Shown here: one piece after another, positions 25,430-33,493 of the stretch
How the letters are laid out: every line of letters begins with the position of its first letter
Position numbering within the stretch: the stretch's first letter is position 1
Source of the DNA: Candidatus Nanoarchaeia archaeon
GTDB lineage: Archaea; Nanobdellota; Nanobdellia; Woesearchaeales; SKIA01
Length of the DNA stretch: 64,000 nucleotides
Direction: 5' to 3'
Assembly (NCBI GenBank): GCA_028279685.1
Contig: JANQNG010000065.1
Coordinates: forward strand, 1 to 64,000
Translations under genes and position numbers: made by a program
Notes under the pieces: model-generated
Seen by the model: the letters and a program-made list of their open reading frames with translations, nothing else
The model's database searches: none
Told to the model about the DNA's origin: nothing

Positions 25430-26120
25430 AAAAAATTTCTCCATATTTATCGCTAAATTTTATTAGAACATCAGTACAATCATTTTCATCTTTTATGTCC
25501 TCAAGAAGAGCTTCTATTTCGCTTAAAGCATCTTTAGTGTCTTTGTAAGGAAGATCTGGTGTACTTCCATTAATACACGTACCCACCACATCATCGTAAA
25601 CTTTTCTACCACATTCAACTATTGGCTTTATTTTATTTTTCACAAAAAACCTGAATAAAGGATTCAAATATGATGTATTGATGTGTAGCCCCCCATAAGC
25701 AGAATCTCCATTAAAAAAAGAGCCTGTTATTAAGTATTGATCATCTAATAAATAACATATGCTCAAAGAAAGGTTTCCACCATTGCTAAATTCGTGTTGC
25801 AAATCAAAAGCATCCTTTTCACTAAGTCCATTCGCGCCAACATCAGAGATTGAGACTTCTGTAGAACCATCTTCTACCAAGAATCCAAGATTACGATAAC
25901 ATTTTCCCTTATCAGTAATGTGCTCCTCAGCATTAACAGAAATTTTATACTCAGAGTTTTCCAACACTTCAATTCCCAACCTTTTAGTATACCATCCGTT
26001 AGATACGTATCTAGATTCTCTTTTTTCTATAATTTTTTTATGCAGATCAGCAGGCTCTGCAGCATTGACTGCCAAAGAAAATCCTAAAATACCAAGAACT
26101 GTCAATAAAACCCGTTTCAT
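25413..26120 (-). CDS. Small secreted protein, AEPADLH family, 235 aa
   Basis: Signal peptide MKRVLLTVLGILGFSLAVNA followed by AEPADLHKKI, probably cleaved after NAA or VNA. It is a paralog of the 232-aa gene at 33.5 kb: shared features include AEPADLH after the signal, ...VSISDVGANGLSEKDAF, a late KPIVECGRKVYDDVVGTC.. and LPYKDTKDALSE. Two conserved Cys probably form a disulfide. The ATG at 26120 lies ~28 nt after a TATA box (CTTTAAATAA) and an ATTATTTTCTATATRGAA-type element is ~40 bp further upstream. The gene sits inside the duplicated gene X locus, so it may have arrived by insertion. Function unknown. Confidence 0.75.
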   Translation of the reverse strand: MKRVLLTVLGILGFSLAVNAAEPADLHKKIIEKRESRYVSNGWYTKRLGIEVLENSEYKISVNAEEHITDKGKCYRNLGFLVEDGSTEVSISDVGANGLSEKDAFDLQHEFSNGGNLSLSICYLLDDQYLITGSFFNGDSAYGGLHINTSYLNPLFRFFVKNKIKPIVECGRKVYDDVVGTCINGSTPDLPYKDTKDALSEIEALLEDIKDENDCTDVLIKFSDKYGEIFSRKYN

Positions 26121-26176
26121 ACAATACAGTTCCTATTCATATTATTTAAAGATTACTATTTAGTGGTGACAATATA

Positions 26177-26194
26177 TTTATTTTCTATATGGAA
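26177..26194 (+). promoter_or_regulatory. ATTATTTTCTATATRGAA element, copy 2
   Basis: Reads ATTTATTTTCTATATGGAA in this stretch; the dyad core TTCTATATGGAA is at 26183-26194. Its centre is ~68 nt upstream of the start of the minus-strand 235-aa secreted gene and ~40 bp upstream of that gene's TATA box. Confidence 0.6.
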
Positions 26195-26204
26195 TTGGCA
26201 GCAG

Positions 26205-26408
26205 ACTGATAAAACCAACCGGAAAAAGATTTGACTTAAAGGCCCAAAATACAGAAAAAGAATACAATCACAAATACACAGGAATAGAACTATTCAGTGA
26301 TTTTCCTGACGAAACTTACCACCACTCTTTATTTCTTAAAGAAAGAAAACGTGTGCGTCCCGGTCCAGCTATTTTCTATATTCCAGACGAGTATATCACA
26401 AACTCCTA
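26205..26408 (+). pseudogene. Third, 5'-truncated copy of gene X
   Basis: A frame reading ...RLIKPTGKRFDLKAQNTEKE, YNHKYTGIELFSDFPDETYHH, then SLFLKERKRVRPGPAIFYIP and DEYITNS ending at TAA. It is more diverged from gene X than the second copy is, lacks any start and has no N-terminal half. Its 3' end overlaps the pepA stop in the convergent direction, which is presumably the ancestral arrangement. Confidence 0.65.
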
Positions 26409-27868
26409 AGCCAATCCACAGCAAGCCTTACTCCAAATCCTGTAGCTCCCTTATTGATATAGTATCCCTCTTTATTCAAGAAAGCTGTTCCTCCAATGTC
26501 AATATGAGCCCATTTCGTCTTACCTTTGGTTATGAAATTCTCGAGAAACTTTCCACCAGATATTGTTCCAGCATTACCTTTTGGCAAACCAATATTCTTC
26601 ACATCTGCAATATCTGATTCGACATCTTTATCGTAGTCTTCCCACATTGGCAGCTGCCATAATCGTTCATGCACATTGTAGCCAGATTGCCTAAGATCGT
26701 CAATTAATTGTTGGTCATTACCCATAATTGAAGCACATTTTTCCCCAAAACAAACGATTGTTGCTCCTGTTAGCGTAGCAAAGTCTACAATATGTGTTGG
26801 CTTGTATGTTTTCTCAATATGATATAATACATCTCCAAGAACAACTCTTCCCTCAGCATCAGTGTTGCCTACTTCAATGGATTTGCCGCTACCCATGATA
26901 ATAACATCGCCAGGGAAGTATGATTTTCCATCAACTGAATTCTCAACAAGACCAACAGCTCCAATAATATTAATAGGTAGTCTTAATTTAACAGCAACAT
27001 CTAATATACTATACACTGCAGCAGCTCCTGACATATCTGATTTCATTTCTTCCATATAACCTGTTGGTTTAATGTTAAGTCCGCCCGCATCATAGCAAAC
27101 ACCTTTACCTACTAACGCAACAGGCTTCTCACCTTTTTTCCCTCCAGTATACTCTATAACAACAATACGTTGTTCATGTTCAGAACCTTGGCCTACTGCA
27201 AGAATACCATTGTATTTTCTCTTTTTCAGTTCAGCTCTTCCTAAAACAGTAATTTTAACATTTTTTTCTCCTTTGAATTGATTTTGAGCAAACTTCGCCA
27301 TGAACGTAGGATTGACTTCTTGTGCGTTAGAGTTAATTAACTCTCTACACATATACACAGATTCAACAATCGCTATTTGTCTATCTAGCTCTTGCTTTAG
27401 CCTCATATTTCTCTTTGTCAACAAACATATTTGTTTTATCAGATTCTCTTTCTTTGTTTTATACTTGTCAAATACATAATTCGCTAAGAGCATCCCCTCG
27501 GTAAGCAGACGATAATGATTTGTTTCTTCAGAATAGACTGCAACACTTTTTGCTTTTACAGAATTATTCCTCAACACCTTTGTGATCAATCCACCCATTT
27601 CTCTTATTTTCTGAGCATCATATTCTTTTTTTGTATTCCAGACAACAATCATTAAGTGTTTCGCAGCAAATTTCTCAGGATTTGGAATTACTATCTGCTT
27701 ATAGTATTCATCCATCTTCGAACACTCTTTCAGAAAATTGCTAATTTTGCCATTCAACTTCTTATCAGTCATCTTCAGCTGTTTTGGCAACCCTGCATTG
27801 CTTATCACAACTGCGACAGCATCTTGCTTCACAATTTCAATTTTATCTTCTTTGATCATGAATTTCAT
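26396..27868 (-). CDS. pepA: Leucyl aminopeptidase (M17 family)
   Basis: 490 residues, the normal M17 length. N-terminal macro-like domain, then the catalytic domain with ALVGKGVCYDAGGLNIKPTG (metal-binding Lys/Asp), MKSDMSGAAAVYSILD and the signature NTDAEGRVVLGDVLYH. It also has VDFATLTGATIVCFG and the C-terminal AHIDIGGTAFLN. Two metal ions at the conserved Asp and Glu residues activate water to remove N-terminal residues from peptides. It is hexameric in known members and helps recycle peptides. The ATG at 27868 follows GAGGTGCCTCT and a TATA box (CTTTATATATGAG) is ~35 nt upstream. The 3' end was copied into the gene X duplication. Confidence 0.93.
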   Translation of the reverse strand: MKFMIKEDKIEIVKQDAVAVVISNAGLPKQLKMTDKKLNGKISNFLKECSKMDEYYKQIVIPNPEKFAAKHLMIVVWNTKKEYDAQKIREMGGLITKVLRNNSVKAKSVAVYSEETNHYRLLTEGMLLANYVFDKYKTKKENLIKQICLLTKRNMRLKQELDRQIAIVESVYMCRELINSNAQEVNPTFMAKFAQNQFKGEKNVKITVLGRAELKKRKYNGILAVGQGSEHEQRIVVIEYTGGKKGEKPVALVGKGVCYDAGGLNIKPTGYMEEMKSDMSGAAAVYSILDVAVKLRLPINIIGAVGLVENSVDGKSYFPGDVIIMGSGKSIEVGNTDAEGRVVLGDVLYHIEKTYKPTHIVDFATLTGATIVCFGEKCASIMGNDQQLIDDLRQSGYNVHERLWQLPMWEDYDKDVESDIADVKNIGLPKGNAGTISGGKFLENFITKGKTKWAHIDIGGTAFLNKEGYYINKGATGFGVRLAVDWLRSL

Positions 27869-28120
27869 AGAGGCACCTCACAGAAAAAAACAGCAGCTAC
27901 TCATATATAAAGGCTTTGTGTATGTATCTTGTCAGATACGATTTAGTTAATCCTGGCACCCTTATAAGTTCTTTTGTTTCAATAAAATTGTTAAAATGAA
28001 TATTCAAGAGTGTGTTAAACTCATGACTGGAAAAAGTTCTAGATATTGCTCGAATTAAGTATTCTAAGCACTTTTGAAAAATTAAAAGTACAAAATGTAA
28101 CAAGAAACAAATTCTAATTA
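27869..28120. other. 252-bp gap upstream of pepA
   Basis: AT-rich with no convincing gene. It contains the pepA TATA box and ribosome-binding site near 27875-27915. I see no strong hairpin, tRNA or repeat in the rest. Confidence 0.4.
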
Positions 28121-28990
28121 TTATTGAAATGTATCTCCAAGATTTGTTTCAAACATTGCTTTTCTTTTATTACCCTCTCCACCACGTTTTCTCGCAATTT
28201 CACCTACATCAATAATTGCAGAACGTAATTCAACAATTCGTTTATCACCATTATCATAATAAATAGCTGCGACATCATTACCTCGGTCAAACGCATAATG
28301 TGTATTACAAATATTGTGCGTGTTCATCACCCAAACATCAAAACCTTCTATTCGCGCTTTACGACCGCTTTCATATATCTCTTTTGTTTTAGGAGTATAC
28401 CTTTCAATTTCTAACTCACTAGCCCTGTTTTGAACCCATGAATGAGTCGCGCCAAAAGTAAGCATCATAGACCTTATATTATTGCTTTTAAATTCTGATA
28501 AAAATTCTTCAGCTGGCATTAACAATGCTCTAGCAAATTTAAATACCCCATAACTAACATATTTATCTTCCATAGAAGGATTTATCTTGATTTGTTTTTT
28601 ACCGAAGTTAGACCATAAATCGTAAAACCCGATTCCTAAAGCAAGTCGCGGACTATTTTCTGAATTAAGCTTCATTGGAGAACTTAAAGATATATCAAAA
28701 TCACCTTCTCCATGAATTCTAACATAATATAGTTCATGATCACAACCACAATTGGTAAATACTTTTCCACCTAATTTTTCAAACAGATTAAAAGCATTAT
28801 CAGACCCAGAATAACCATTTTTTATTTTAAACCCGTTATCTCGCGCGAATTGTTCTCCCCTTTCACTATACCAATCCCAATCAGTTATGTCTAATCTTTC
28901 AGGCTCTTTATAATCTTTTGATTTTTCAATTCGCTTCAATAAATCAGCTTCTACTTCAGGAGCTTTAGAGCTTATTATGTTTTCCACCAT
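28121..28990 (-). CDS. ImmA/IrrE-like protein lacking the HExxH motif (tentative)
   Basis: 289 residues, cytosolic. The stretch SYGVFKFARALLMPAEEFLSE is the FAxxLLMPxxxF signature that follows the zinc helix in ImmA/IrrE metallopeptidase-type proteins, and MMLTFGATHSWVQNRASELE matches the next fVSxxxvxxRlxxL segment. The expected HExxH would fall near LALGIGFYDLWSNFG, where no His pair is present, so the metal site is missing. ImmA/IrrE-type proteins usually act with a phage-type or toxin-linked regulator; none is adjacent. An N-terminal ~90-residue part of unknown fold contains CGCDHELYY. A stand-alone gene with 159 bp of AT-rich sequence on its 5' side. Confidence 0.5.
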   Translation of the reverse strand: MVENIISSKAPEVEADLLKRIEKSKDYKEPERLDITDWDWYSERGEQFARDNGFKIKNGYSGSDNAFNLFEKLGGKVFTNCGCDHELYYVRIHGEGDFDISLSSPMKLNSENSPRLALGIGFYDLWSNFGKKQIKINPSMEDKYVSYGVFKFARALLMPAEEFLSEFKSNNIRSMMLTFGATHSWVQNRASELEIERYTPKTKEIYESGRKARIEGFDVWVMNTHNICNTHYAFDRGNDVAAIYYDNGDKRIVELRSAIIDVGEIARKRGGEGNKRKAMFETNLGDTFQ

Positions 28991-29149
28991 TAAATAAAGT
29001 TAAATCCAGAAGTATATAAATATAGTTGTTTAAATTTATAAAGGATTTTGATAACTCAATAATATTTTTGAATACAAAAACAATTTTAAATTATTTATTA
29101 ATATGTGAATCATAACTTCTTCCAATATTTCTGCAATAACAAAATTATT

Positions 29150-30001
29150 TCATAATTTTGAATTGCACAAAGAACTCCATTCTTTTTGCAAAAGTAAAGC
29201 ATCTTCTTCGATATTAGGACTTTCACAGACAACAACGCCTTTGATCTTGAATTCTTTCCATGCTTTGAGTAAATCTTTGTAGTTCATATCCGATTCTTCC
29301 AATATTAGATGATTGCGTTCTCCTTTAGCAGTATAATTAATACCAGATAGATGAATGTGCATATCGTTCAGTAATTCACGCCCTTTCATCTTTTCCATGA
29401 GTTCTAATTGCGCTCTAAATTCTTGAAGTGTATTCTCTTTGCCTCCACTTCTGGCATGCAGATGTGAAAAATCAACACAAGGCATCACTTGCTCAACATC
29501 CTGAGATAATTGCAAGATCTCTTTCAAATCACCCCATTGTGTAGCTTTGCCTGTTGTCTCAGGACGGATCCATACATTAATGCCGTTATCTTGAGCTTGC
29601 TTCACAATTTCCTTCATTGCTTTGCGAATCTTTTCATACACTATTTCTTTAGATTCCTTCTGATAGAATCCTGCATGAAACGTTACTGAATGACCACCAC
29701 ATTTGTTCAGAATATCAGCAGCAGATAATATTCTCTGCATTGATGCCCGCACTTTATCTTTCTCTGGTGATGCTAAATTGATATAGTAACTGCCATGAGC
29801 AGTTAACACAACATCATGTTTCTTCGCAGTTTGTTTAATAGCAGGAGCTTTATCTGCCTTCACATTCACTGAATGGACAAATTCTAACTCCATATTCTCA
29901 AGGCCTAATTCCCTAACATAAGCTACACCATTTACGGTGTTGTGATTCGGTGTAGAAATAGGGATCCCAGCAGTACCAAAGCGAAGTCTATTAAATTTCA
30001 T
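29150..30001 (-). CDS. Endonuclease IV-like / AP endonuclease family 2 TIM barrel
   Basis: 283 residues. Metal-ligand motifs of the endonuclease IV barrel are in order: LTAHGSYYINLASPEK, SVTFHAGFYQKES, WIRPETTGKATQWGDLKEIL (in place of LENTAGQGxxxG), PCVDFSHLHARSGG (CVDTCHxxAAG in Nfo), DMHIHLSGINY and VCESPN. The His, Glu and Asp ligands for three zinc ions appear largely present. Such enzymes cut DNA at abasic sites; some archaeal members of this group have other substrates, so I leave the symbol blank. It is adjacent to the divergent SGNH hydrolase gene. Confidence 0.82.
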   Translation of the reverse strand: MKFNRLRFGTAGIPISTPNHNTVNGVAYVRELGLENMELEFVHSVNVKADKAPAIKQTAKKHDVVLTAHGSYYINLASPEKDKVRASMQRILSAADILNKCGGHSVTFHAGFYQKESKEIVYEKIRKAMKEIVKQAQDNGINVWIRPETTGKATQWGDLKEILQLSQDVEQVMPCVDFSHLHARSGGKENTLQEFRAQLELMEKMKGRELLNDMHIHLSGINYTAKGERNHLILEESDMNYKDLLKAWKEFKIKGVVVCESPNIEEDALLLQKEWSSLCNSKL

Positions 30002-30103
30002 AATAGAGCCAATAGAATCTTCTTTTTATAATCTGTGGTTAACGGACATCAAACACAGTACAATAATATTTATAAACACTCTTCTTAACAACACACCATT
30101 CCA

Positions 30104-31273
30104 ATGTCTCGACGAAAAAAGAAGAAAAAAAGCAAACTAATCAACAACATATTGCTCTCCGTACTTGTTTTGCTTATCGGACTTATTCTTGTTGAGGTAT
30201 ATTTGCAAATATCATTTGAAACACAATATGTGCGCGGTAGAGTCTTTAATTTCAGCGAACGCTTAGGTTGGGAAAACATTCCAGATATCCATAAAATGGC
30301 ATATTCAAAATACTACAAAGACAATATTAATTACATCCACAATAGCATAGGATTGCGTGATGAACGAGAATTTTCTATAGAGCAGACAAACCCTAGAATT
30401 TTACTTATCGGAGATTCTTTTGTCTATGGTGATGGCATTGATCAGGCAGATATCATTGGCAGAAGATTACAGGAACTTCTTCCTGAATATGAGATAATAA
30501 CCGCAGGCACTATAGGTTATTCTACGACACAATATCTGATGTGGTATGAAGAAGCACTTCACGAATACAAGCCAGAGATTGTAGTATTTTTCGTTTATGT
30601 GAATGATTTTGCTGAGAACAGACAGCATAAAGCATTCGGATTCACCAAACCTTGGATTTATTTTACCCCTGAATTTGACATAGCCGAGTTCGATAATATT
30701 GCTGAATATGAAAAACGCTGGGGAACGGTCTCCATGAATATGAAGCAGGAACAGAAAGGAAGATATTTCCCTATGTTCTTCTTTGATCTGTATCAAGGAA
30801 TTAAAGATAACATCAATGAACTGAAAACAGAAAGCTATGAAGAGAGCTTTCTAAGGATTAATCAAGGACATATTTTCTTAGAGCAATCACTCCCTATTCC
30901 TGCAAGAGAAGATTTAATACTTGAAGATAAGCTATTGCGACATGCAAAAGAAGTAATTGAAAAAGATGGTGCTAAATTCTTTGTTGCATTCTTGCCTACA
31001 CGAGTTCAAGTAGATGAAGTATATCGAGAGGAAGTATTCAAAAGATACTATAATATTGATCAGTATAACTTCAGTTTTCCTGTAATTAGCAAATACATGA
31101 AACGCGTTATGGGAGAAGCAGAAATTCCTTTGCTTGATTATTATCATATCTTTATTGATCACAAAGATACTTCTTCTTTATTCGTTCCTGATGGACATTT
31201 ATCTCCTGATGGAACAAAAGTAGTTGATGAAGAGCTCCATAAAGCGCTGATAGAACAGGGTTTTATTGAATAA
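30104..31273 (+). CDS. Membrane-anchored SGNH/GDSL hydrolase-like protein
   Basis: 389 residues. A basic head (MSRRKKKKKSKL) precedes one transmembrane helix (LLSVLVLLIGLILVEVYL), putting the rest outside. Block I ILLIGDSFVYGDGID carries the nucleophile Ser of GDS; GTIGYSTTQYLMWYE matches block II; VVFFVYVNDFAENRQ gives the N of block III; and the C-terminal VPDGHLSPDGTKVV carries the block V D..H. This fits a serine esterase or acetyl-transfer/deacetylation role on surface glycans or lipids, with the substrate unknown. A leaderless start is likely: TATA (ATATTTATAAAC) lies ~35 nt before the ATG. Confidence 0.8.
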   Translation: MSRRKKKKKSKLINNILLSVLVLLIGLILVEVYLQISFETQYVRGRVFNFSERLGWENIPDIHKMAYSKYYKDNINYIHNSIGLRDEREFSIEQTNPRILLIGDSFVYGDGIDQADIIGRRLQELLPEYEIITAGTIGYSTTQYLMWYEEALHEYKPEIVVFFVYVNDFAENRQHKAFGFTKPWIYFTPEFDIAEFDNIAEYEKRWGTVSMNMKQEQKGRYFPMFFFDLYQGIKDNINELKTESYEESFLRINQGHIFLEQSLPIPAREDLILEDKLLRHAKEVIEKDGAKFFVAFLPTRVQVDEVYREEVFKRYYNIDQYNFSFPVISKYMKRVMGEAEIPLLDYYHIFIDHKDTSSLFVPDGHLSPDGTKVVDEELHKALIEQGFIE

Positions 31274-31316
31274 GTGAAAGGATAATATTTATATGTTTCA
31301 GCAACGCTGAGCATGT

Positions 31317-31835
31317 ATGGTCAGATTGTTTTTAGGAATAGATCTTCCTAGGAAGATAAAAGAGTATTGTGCTCAACTACAATGGGATTTCAGAGGTGTT
31401 GTCAAAGGATCGTTTCCAACCCAAGATAACTTCCATATAACGCTCAAATTCTTCAGCGATGTACCAGAAAGCGAAATCAACAATATTATGCGAAAGCTTA
31501 CTGAAGTGCAATGCAAACGATTTGAATTAACCACAGAAAACCTGAATTATTTTAAAAGAAAAAATACCGTTCTCTTTCTTGATATCGTTAAAAATGACTT
31601 TCTACTGAGATTACAAAAGGATATAAATAAACTATTCTCTGATAAAGGAGATCTCAAAGGGCATATTACTCTCTGTAGAGCAAAAAAAATAATTGATGAG
31701 AAAAAATTCAACGTATTAGTTAACAAAGAGAGAACATCATACACTTTTATAGTACGAAGTTTTTCATTAATAAAGAGCACATTAACTCCAGAAGGGGCTA
31801 TTTATGACACCTTAAAAACGTTTGAACTCCAATAG
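31317..31835 (+). CDS. thpR: RNA 2',3'-cyclic phosphodiesterase (LigT/ThpR)
   Basis: 172 residues with the two diagnostic HxTx motifs, NFHITLKFFSDV and GHITLCRAKK. It opens MVRLFLGIDLPRKIKEYCAQ as in the 2H phosphoesterase ThpR group. The enzyme opens 2',3'-cyclic phosphates, or ligates tRNA halves through 2'-5' bonds in vitro. The ATG at 31317 is ~26 nt after a TATA box (ATATTTATATG), consistent with a leaderless message; ATG at 31314 is out of frame. It ends before the long regulatory region of tbp. Confidence 0.88.
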   Translation: MVRLFLGIDLPRKIKEYCAQLQWDFRGVVKGSFPTQDNFHITLKFFSDVPESEINNIMRKLTEVQCKRFELTTENLNYFKRKNTVLFLDIVKNDFLLRLQKDINKLFSDKGDLKGHITLCRAKKIIDEKKFNVLVNKERTSYTFIVRSFSLIKSTLTPEGAIYDTLKTFELQ

Positions 31836-31882
31836 TCACTCGAAAGAAGAAAATAAATTTCTTACCGTCGAGAAATATATAA

Positions 31883-31900
31883 ATAACTATATAGAAAATA
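31883..31900 (-). promoter_or_regulatory. ATTATTTTCTATATRGAA element, copy 3, upstream of tbp
   Basis: Minus-strand reading TAATTATTTTCTATATAGTT; core CTATATAG at 31887-31894, with one half of the dyad changed. Its centre is ~35 bp upstream of a TATA box (ATTTATAAA, 31922-31930), matching the spacing at the other copies. If this box is used, tbp has a leader of about 100 nt. Confidence 0.5.
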
Positions 31901-31956
31901 ATTATAAAGGATTTTAAAAACATTTATAAATCATTATTGAATTGCATTTATATATC

Positions 31957-32028
31957 AAAATCCTTTTATAAGGATTTTTGAATATAGTAACTTTCATGGA
32001 CGCTCAGCCCGATTGAAAGTCACTATAT
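31957..32028 (+). promoter_or_regulatory. Two strong dyads in the tbp leader or promoter
   Basis: First: AAAATCCTT (31957-31965), loop TTAT, AAGGATTTT (31970-31978), a perfect 9-bp stem that also contains a TATA-like TTTTATAAGG. Second: ATATAGTAACTTTCA (31982-31996) pairs with TGAAAGTCACTATAT (32014-32028) over 15 bp with one mismatch around a 17-nt GC-rich loop. A GGGGGG ribosome-binding site follows at ~32038-32043. They could be RNA hairpins in the tbp leader or DNA sites for autoregulation. Confidence 0.6.
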
Positions 32029-32052
32029 ATCATTGATGGGGGGATATATAAA

Positions 32053-32622
32053 ATGGCAAAAAAAGACTTCTCAGTAGAGATCGTAAATATAGTTATTTCC
32101 ACGAGTCTAGAACATGACATCCCGTTGGAAAAAATGACTGCTACGCTAAGCAATACTGAATATAATCCGGAGCAGTTCCCAGGATTAGTTATCAGAATCA
32201 AGGATCCGAAAACCTCTGCTTTGATATTCTCAAGTGGTAAAGTAGTCTGCACAGGTGCACGAAACCTGCAGAAAGCACGAGAAGCCTTGAATAAAATCAA
32301 GGAAGCATTGAAGAAAATTGGGATCGACATCACGATTGAGCCTAAGATCAACATCCAGAACGTTGTTGCTTCGGGAAGCATCAATATGAAGCTAAACTTG
32401 AATGTGTTGGCTATGAAGTTAGAAAACACAGAGTATGAACCTGAACAGTTCCCAGGATTGGTCTATAAATTAATGGAAGCAAAAGCTACTTTCTTATTGT
32501 TCAGCAATGGTAAGATTGTCTGTACTGGAACAAAATCCGAAGAACAAGTCAATAACGCCATCGAAATGCTGCTCGATAAGTTGAAAGCAGTAGGCTTCGA
32601 GCAAGGCAAAGATAACGAGTAA
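32053..32622 (+). CDS. tbp: TATA-binding protein (TBP)
   Basis: 189 residues made of two direct repeats, as in all TBPs. Repeat 1 has NTEYNPEQFPGLVIRIKDP and SGKVVCTGARNLQKAREAL; repeat 2 has NTEYEPEQFPGLVYKLMEAK and NGKIVCTGTKSEEQVNNAI. It recognises the TATA box and recruits TFB and RNA polymerase. One complete gene; no TFB gene in the window. GGGGGG provides a ribosome-binding site 8-10 nt ahead, so this is a leadered message, unlike many neighbours. The upstream region carries an ATTATTTTCTATATRGAA element and two strong dyads, suggesting regulated expression. Confidence 0.97.
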   Translation: MAKKDFSVEIVNIVISTSLEHDIPLEKMTATLSNTEYNPEQFPGLVIRIKDPKTSALIFSSGKVVCTGARNLQKAREALNKIKEALKKIGIDITIEPKINIQNVVASGSINMKLNLNVLAMKLENTEYEPEQFPGLVYKLMEAKATFLLFSNGKIVCTGTKSEEQVNNAIEMLLDKLKAVGFEQGKDNE

Positions 32623-32704
32623 ACCTCGTTTCTTTCTTTTTTCTCTTATCTTTTAAAAAACTATTTCAGCAATTTATTTAAACATCCTAACATTTCTATT
32701 CATT

Positions 32705-33493
32705 ATGACTTTGGATAAATTTATTCCACCAAGAATAGATCGTAGAAAAGCAATTGAAAAGATTGTTTTAGGCGGACTTGGCGCTTCACTTTTACTAAAA
32801 CCTGAATCTGCAGTTTCTAAACGAAAATATGAAAATCGTCGTGTTTCTACTCCTCCTCTTAATAGGGGGTATTACGGAGGATTTGATAGATTTTGTGAAG
32901 TTTATATTGATTCTTCTATAATATCTGGAAATGCATTAAGTGATGATAAATTGACTACATTGCAAAAACAAAGTATGTGGTGTTGGGCTGCGTGTCTTGA
33001 AATGGTATTTAGTTATTGGGGGTATGTTCTTCCACAAGAGGAAATAGTAAGAGAAAATTTCGGAGATTATAGAAACTGGCCAGCTAAGGCTGGGAGAATA
33101 TCAGCAAATCTTAACAAAAACTGGGAAGATAATGATGGAGAAGAATTTGATGTCGCTAGTAATCCATATACTGTTAATATAGTTTCTACTGCTCGTGACT
33201 TGGATGCTGATAAACCTCTAATAATAGGAACACAAAACCATGCTATGGTTCTTACAAGTTTAAAGTACATAGGTCAGTATCATAATCAATATGATTTTTT
33301 CCATGGCATTGTCCCTGTTTTAAGAAATATTATTCTTGAGTCAGCAAAAGTTATTGATCCTCTTAAAGGAGAAGAACGTTTTATGAGACCTGATGAATGG
33401 AATAGTATGAGTTTTTTAGCAAGAGTTGAAATAACTCCTGATAAAAGGAAAAAAATCGACAAAGATAGTGACGACTACTATGATGATTGGTAA
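32705..33493 (+). CDS. Secreted papain-like cysteine protease (C39/C70-like)
   Basis: 262 residues. A signal region DRRKAIEKIVLGGLGASLLL contains adjacent arginines before a hydrophobic stretch and is Tat-like, though no Tat genes are in the window. The catalytic set follows: QKQSMWCWAACLEM (oxyanion Gln and nucleophile Cys93), QNHAMVLTS (His179) and KVIDPLKGEE (Asp218). The W-C-W-A-A pattern is typical of AvrRpt2-type C70 and C39-like proteases. The C terminus is a charged tail. Probably an exported peptidase acting on peptides or surface proteins. TATA-like AATTTATTTAAAC lies ~30 nt upstream. Confidence 0.75.
   Translation: MTLDKFIPPRIDRRKAIEKIVLGGLGASLLLKPESAVSKRKYENRRVSTPPLNRGYYGGFDRFCEVYIDSSIISGNALSDDKLTTLQKQSMWCWAACLEMVFSYWGYVLPQEEIVRENFGDYRNWPAKAGRISANLNKNWEDNDGEEFDVASNPYTVNIVSTARDLDADKPLIIGTQNHAMVLTSLKYIGQYHNQYDFFHGIVPVLRNIILESAKVIDPLKGEERFMRPDEWNSMSFLARVEITPDKRKKIDKDSDDYYDDW

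Noticed and set aside
32705-32800. A confident Tat signal on the Cys protease
   Set aside because: Adjacent arginines precede a hydrophobic stretch, but the full consensus is not met and no Tat genes are seen, so only Tat-like is stated.
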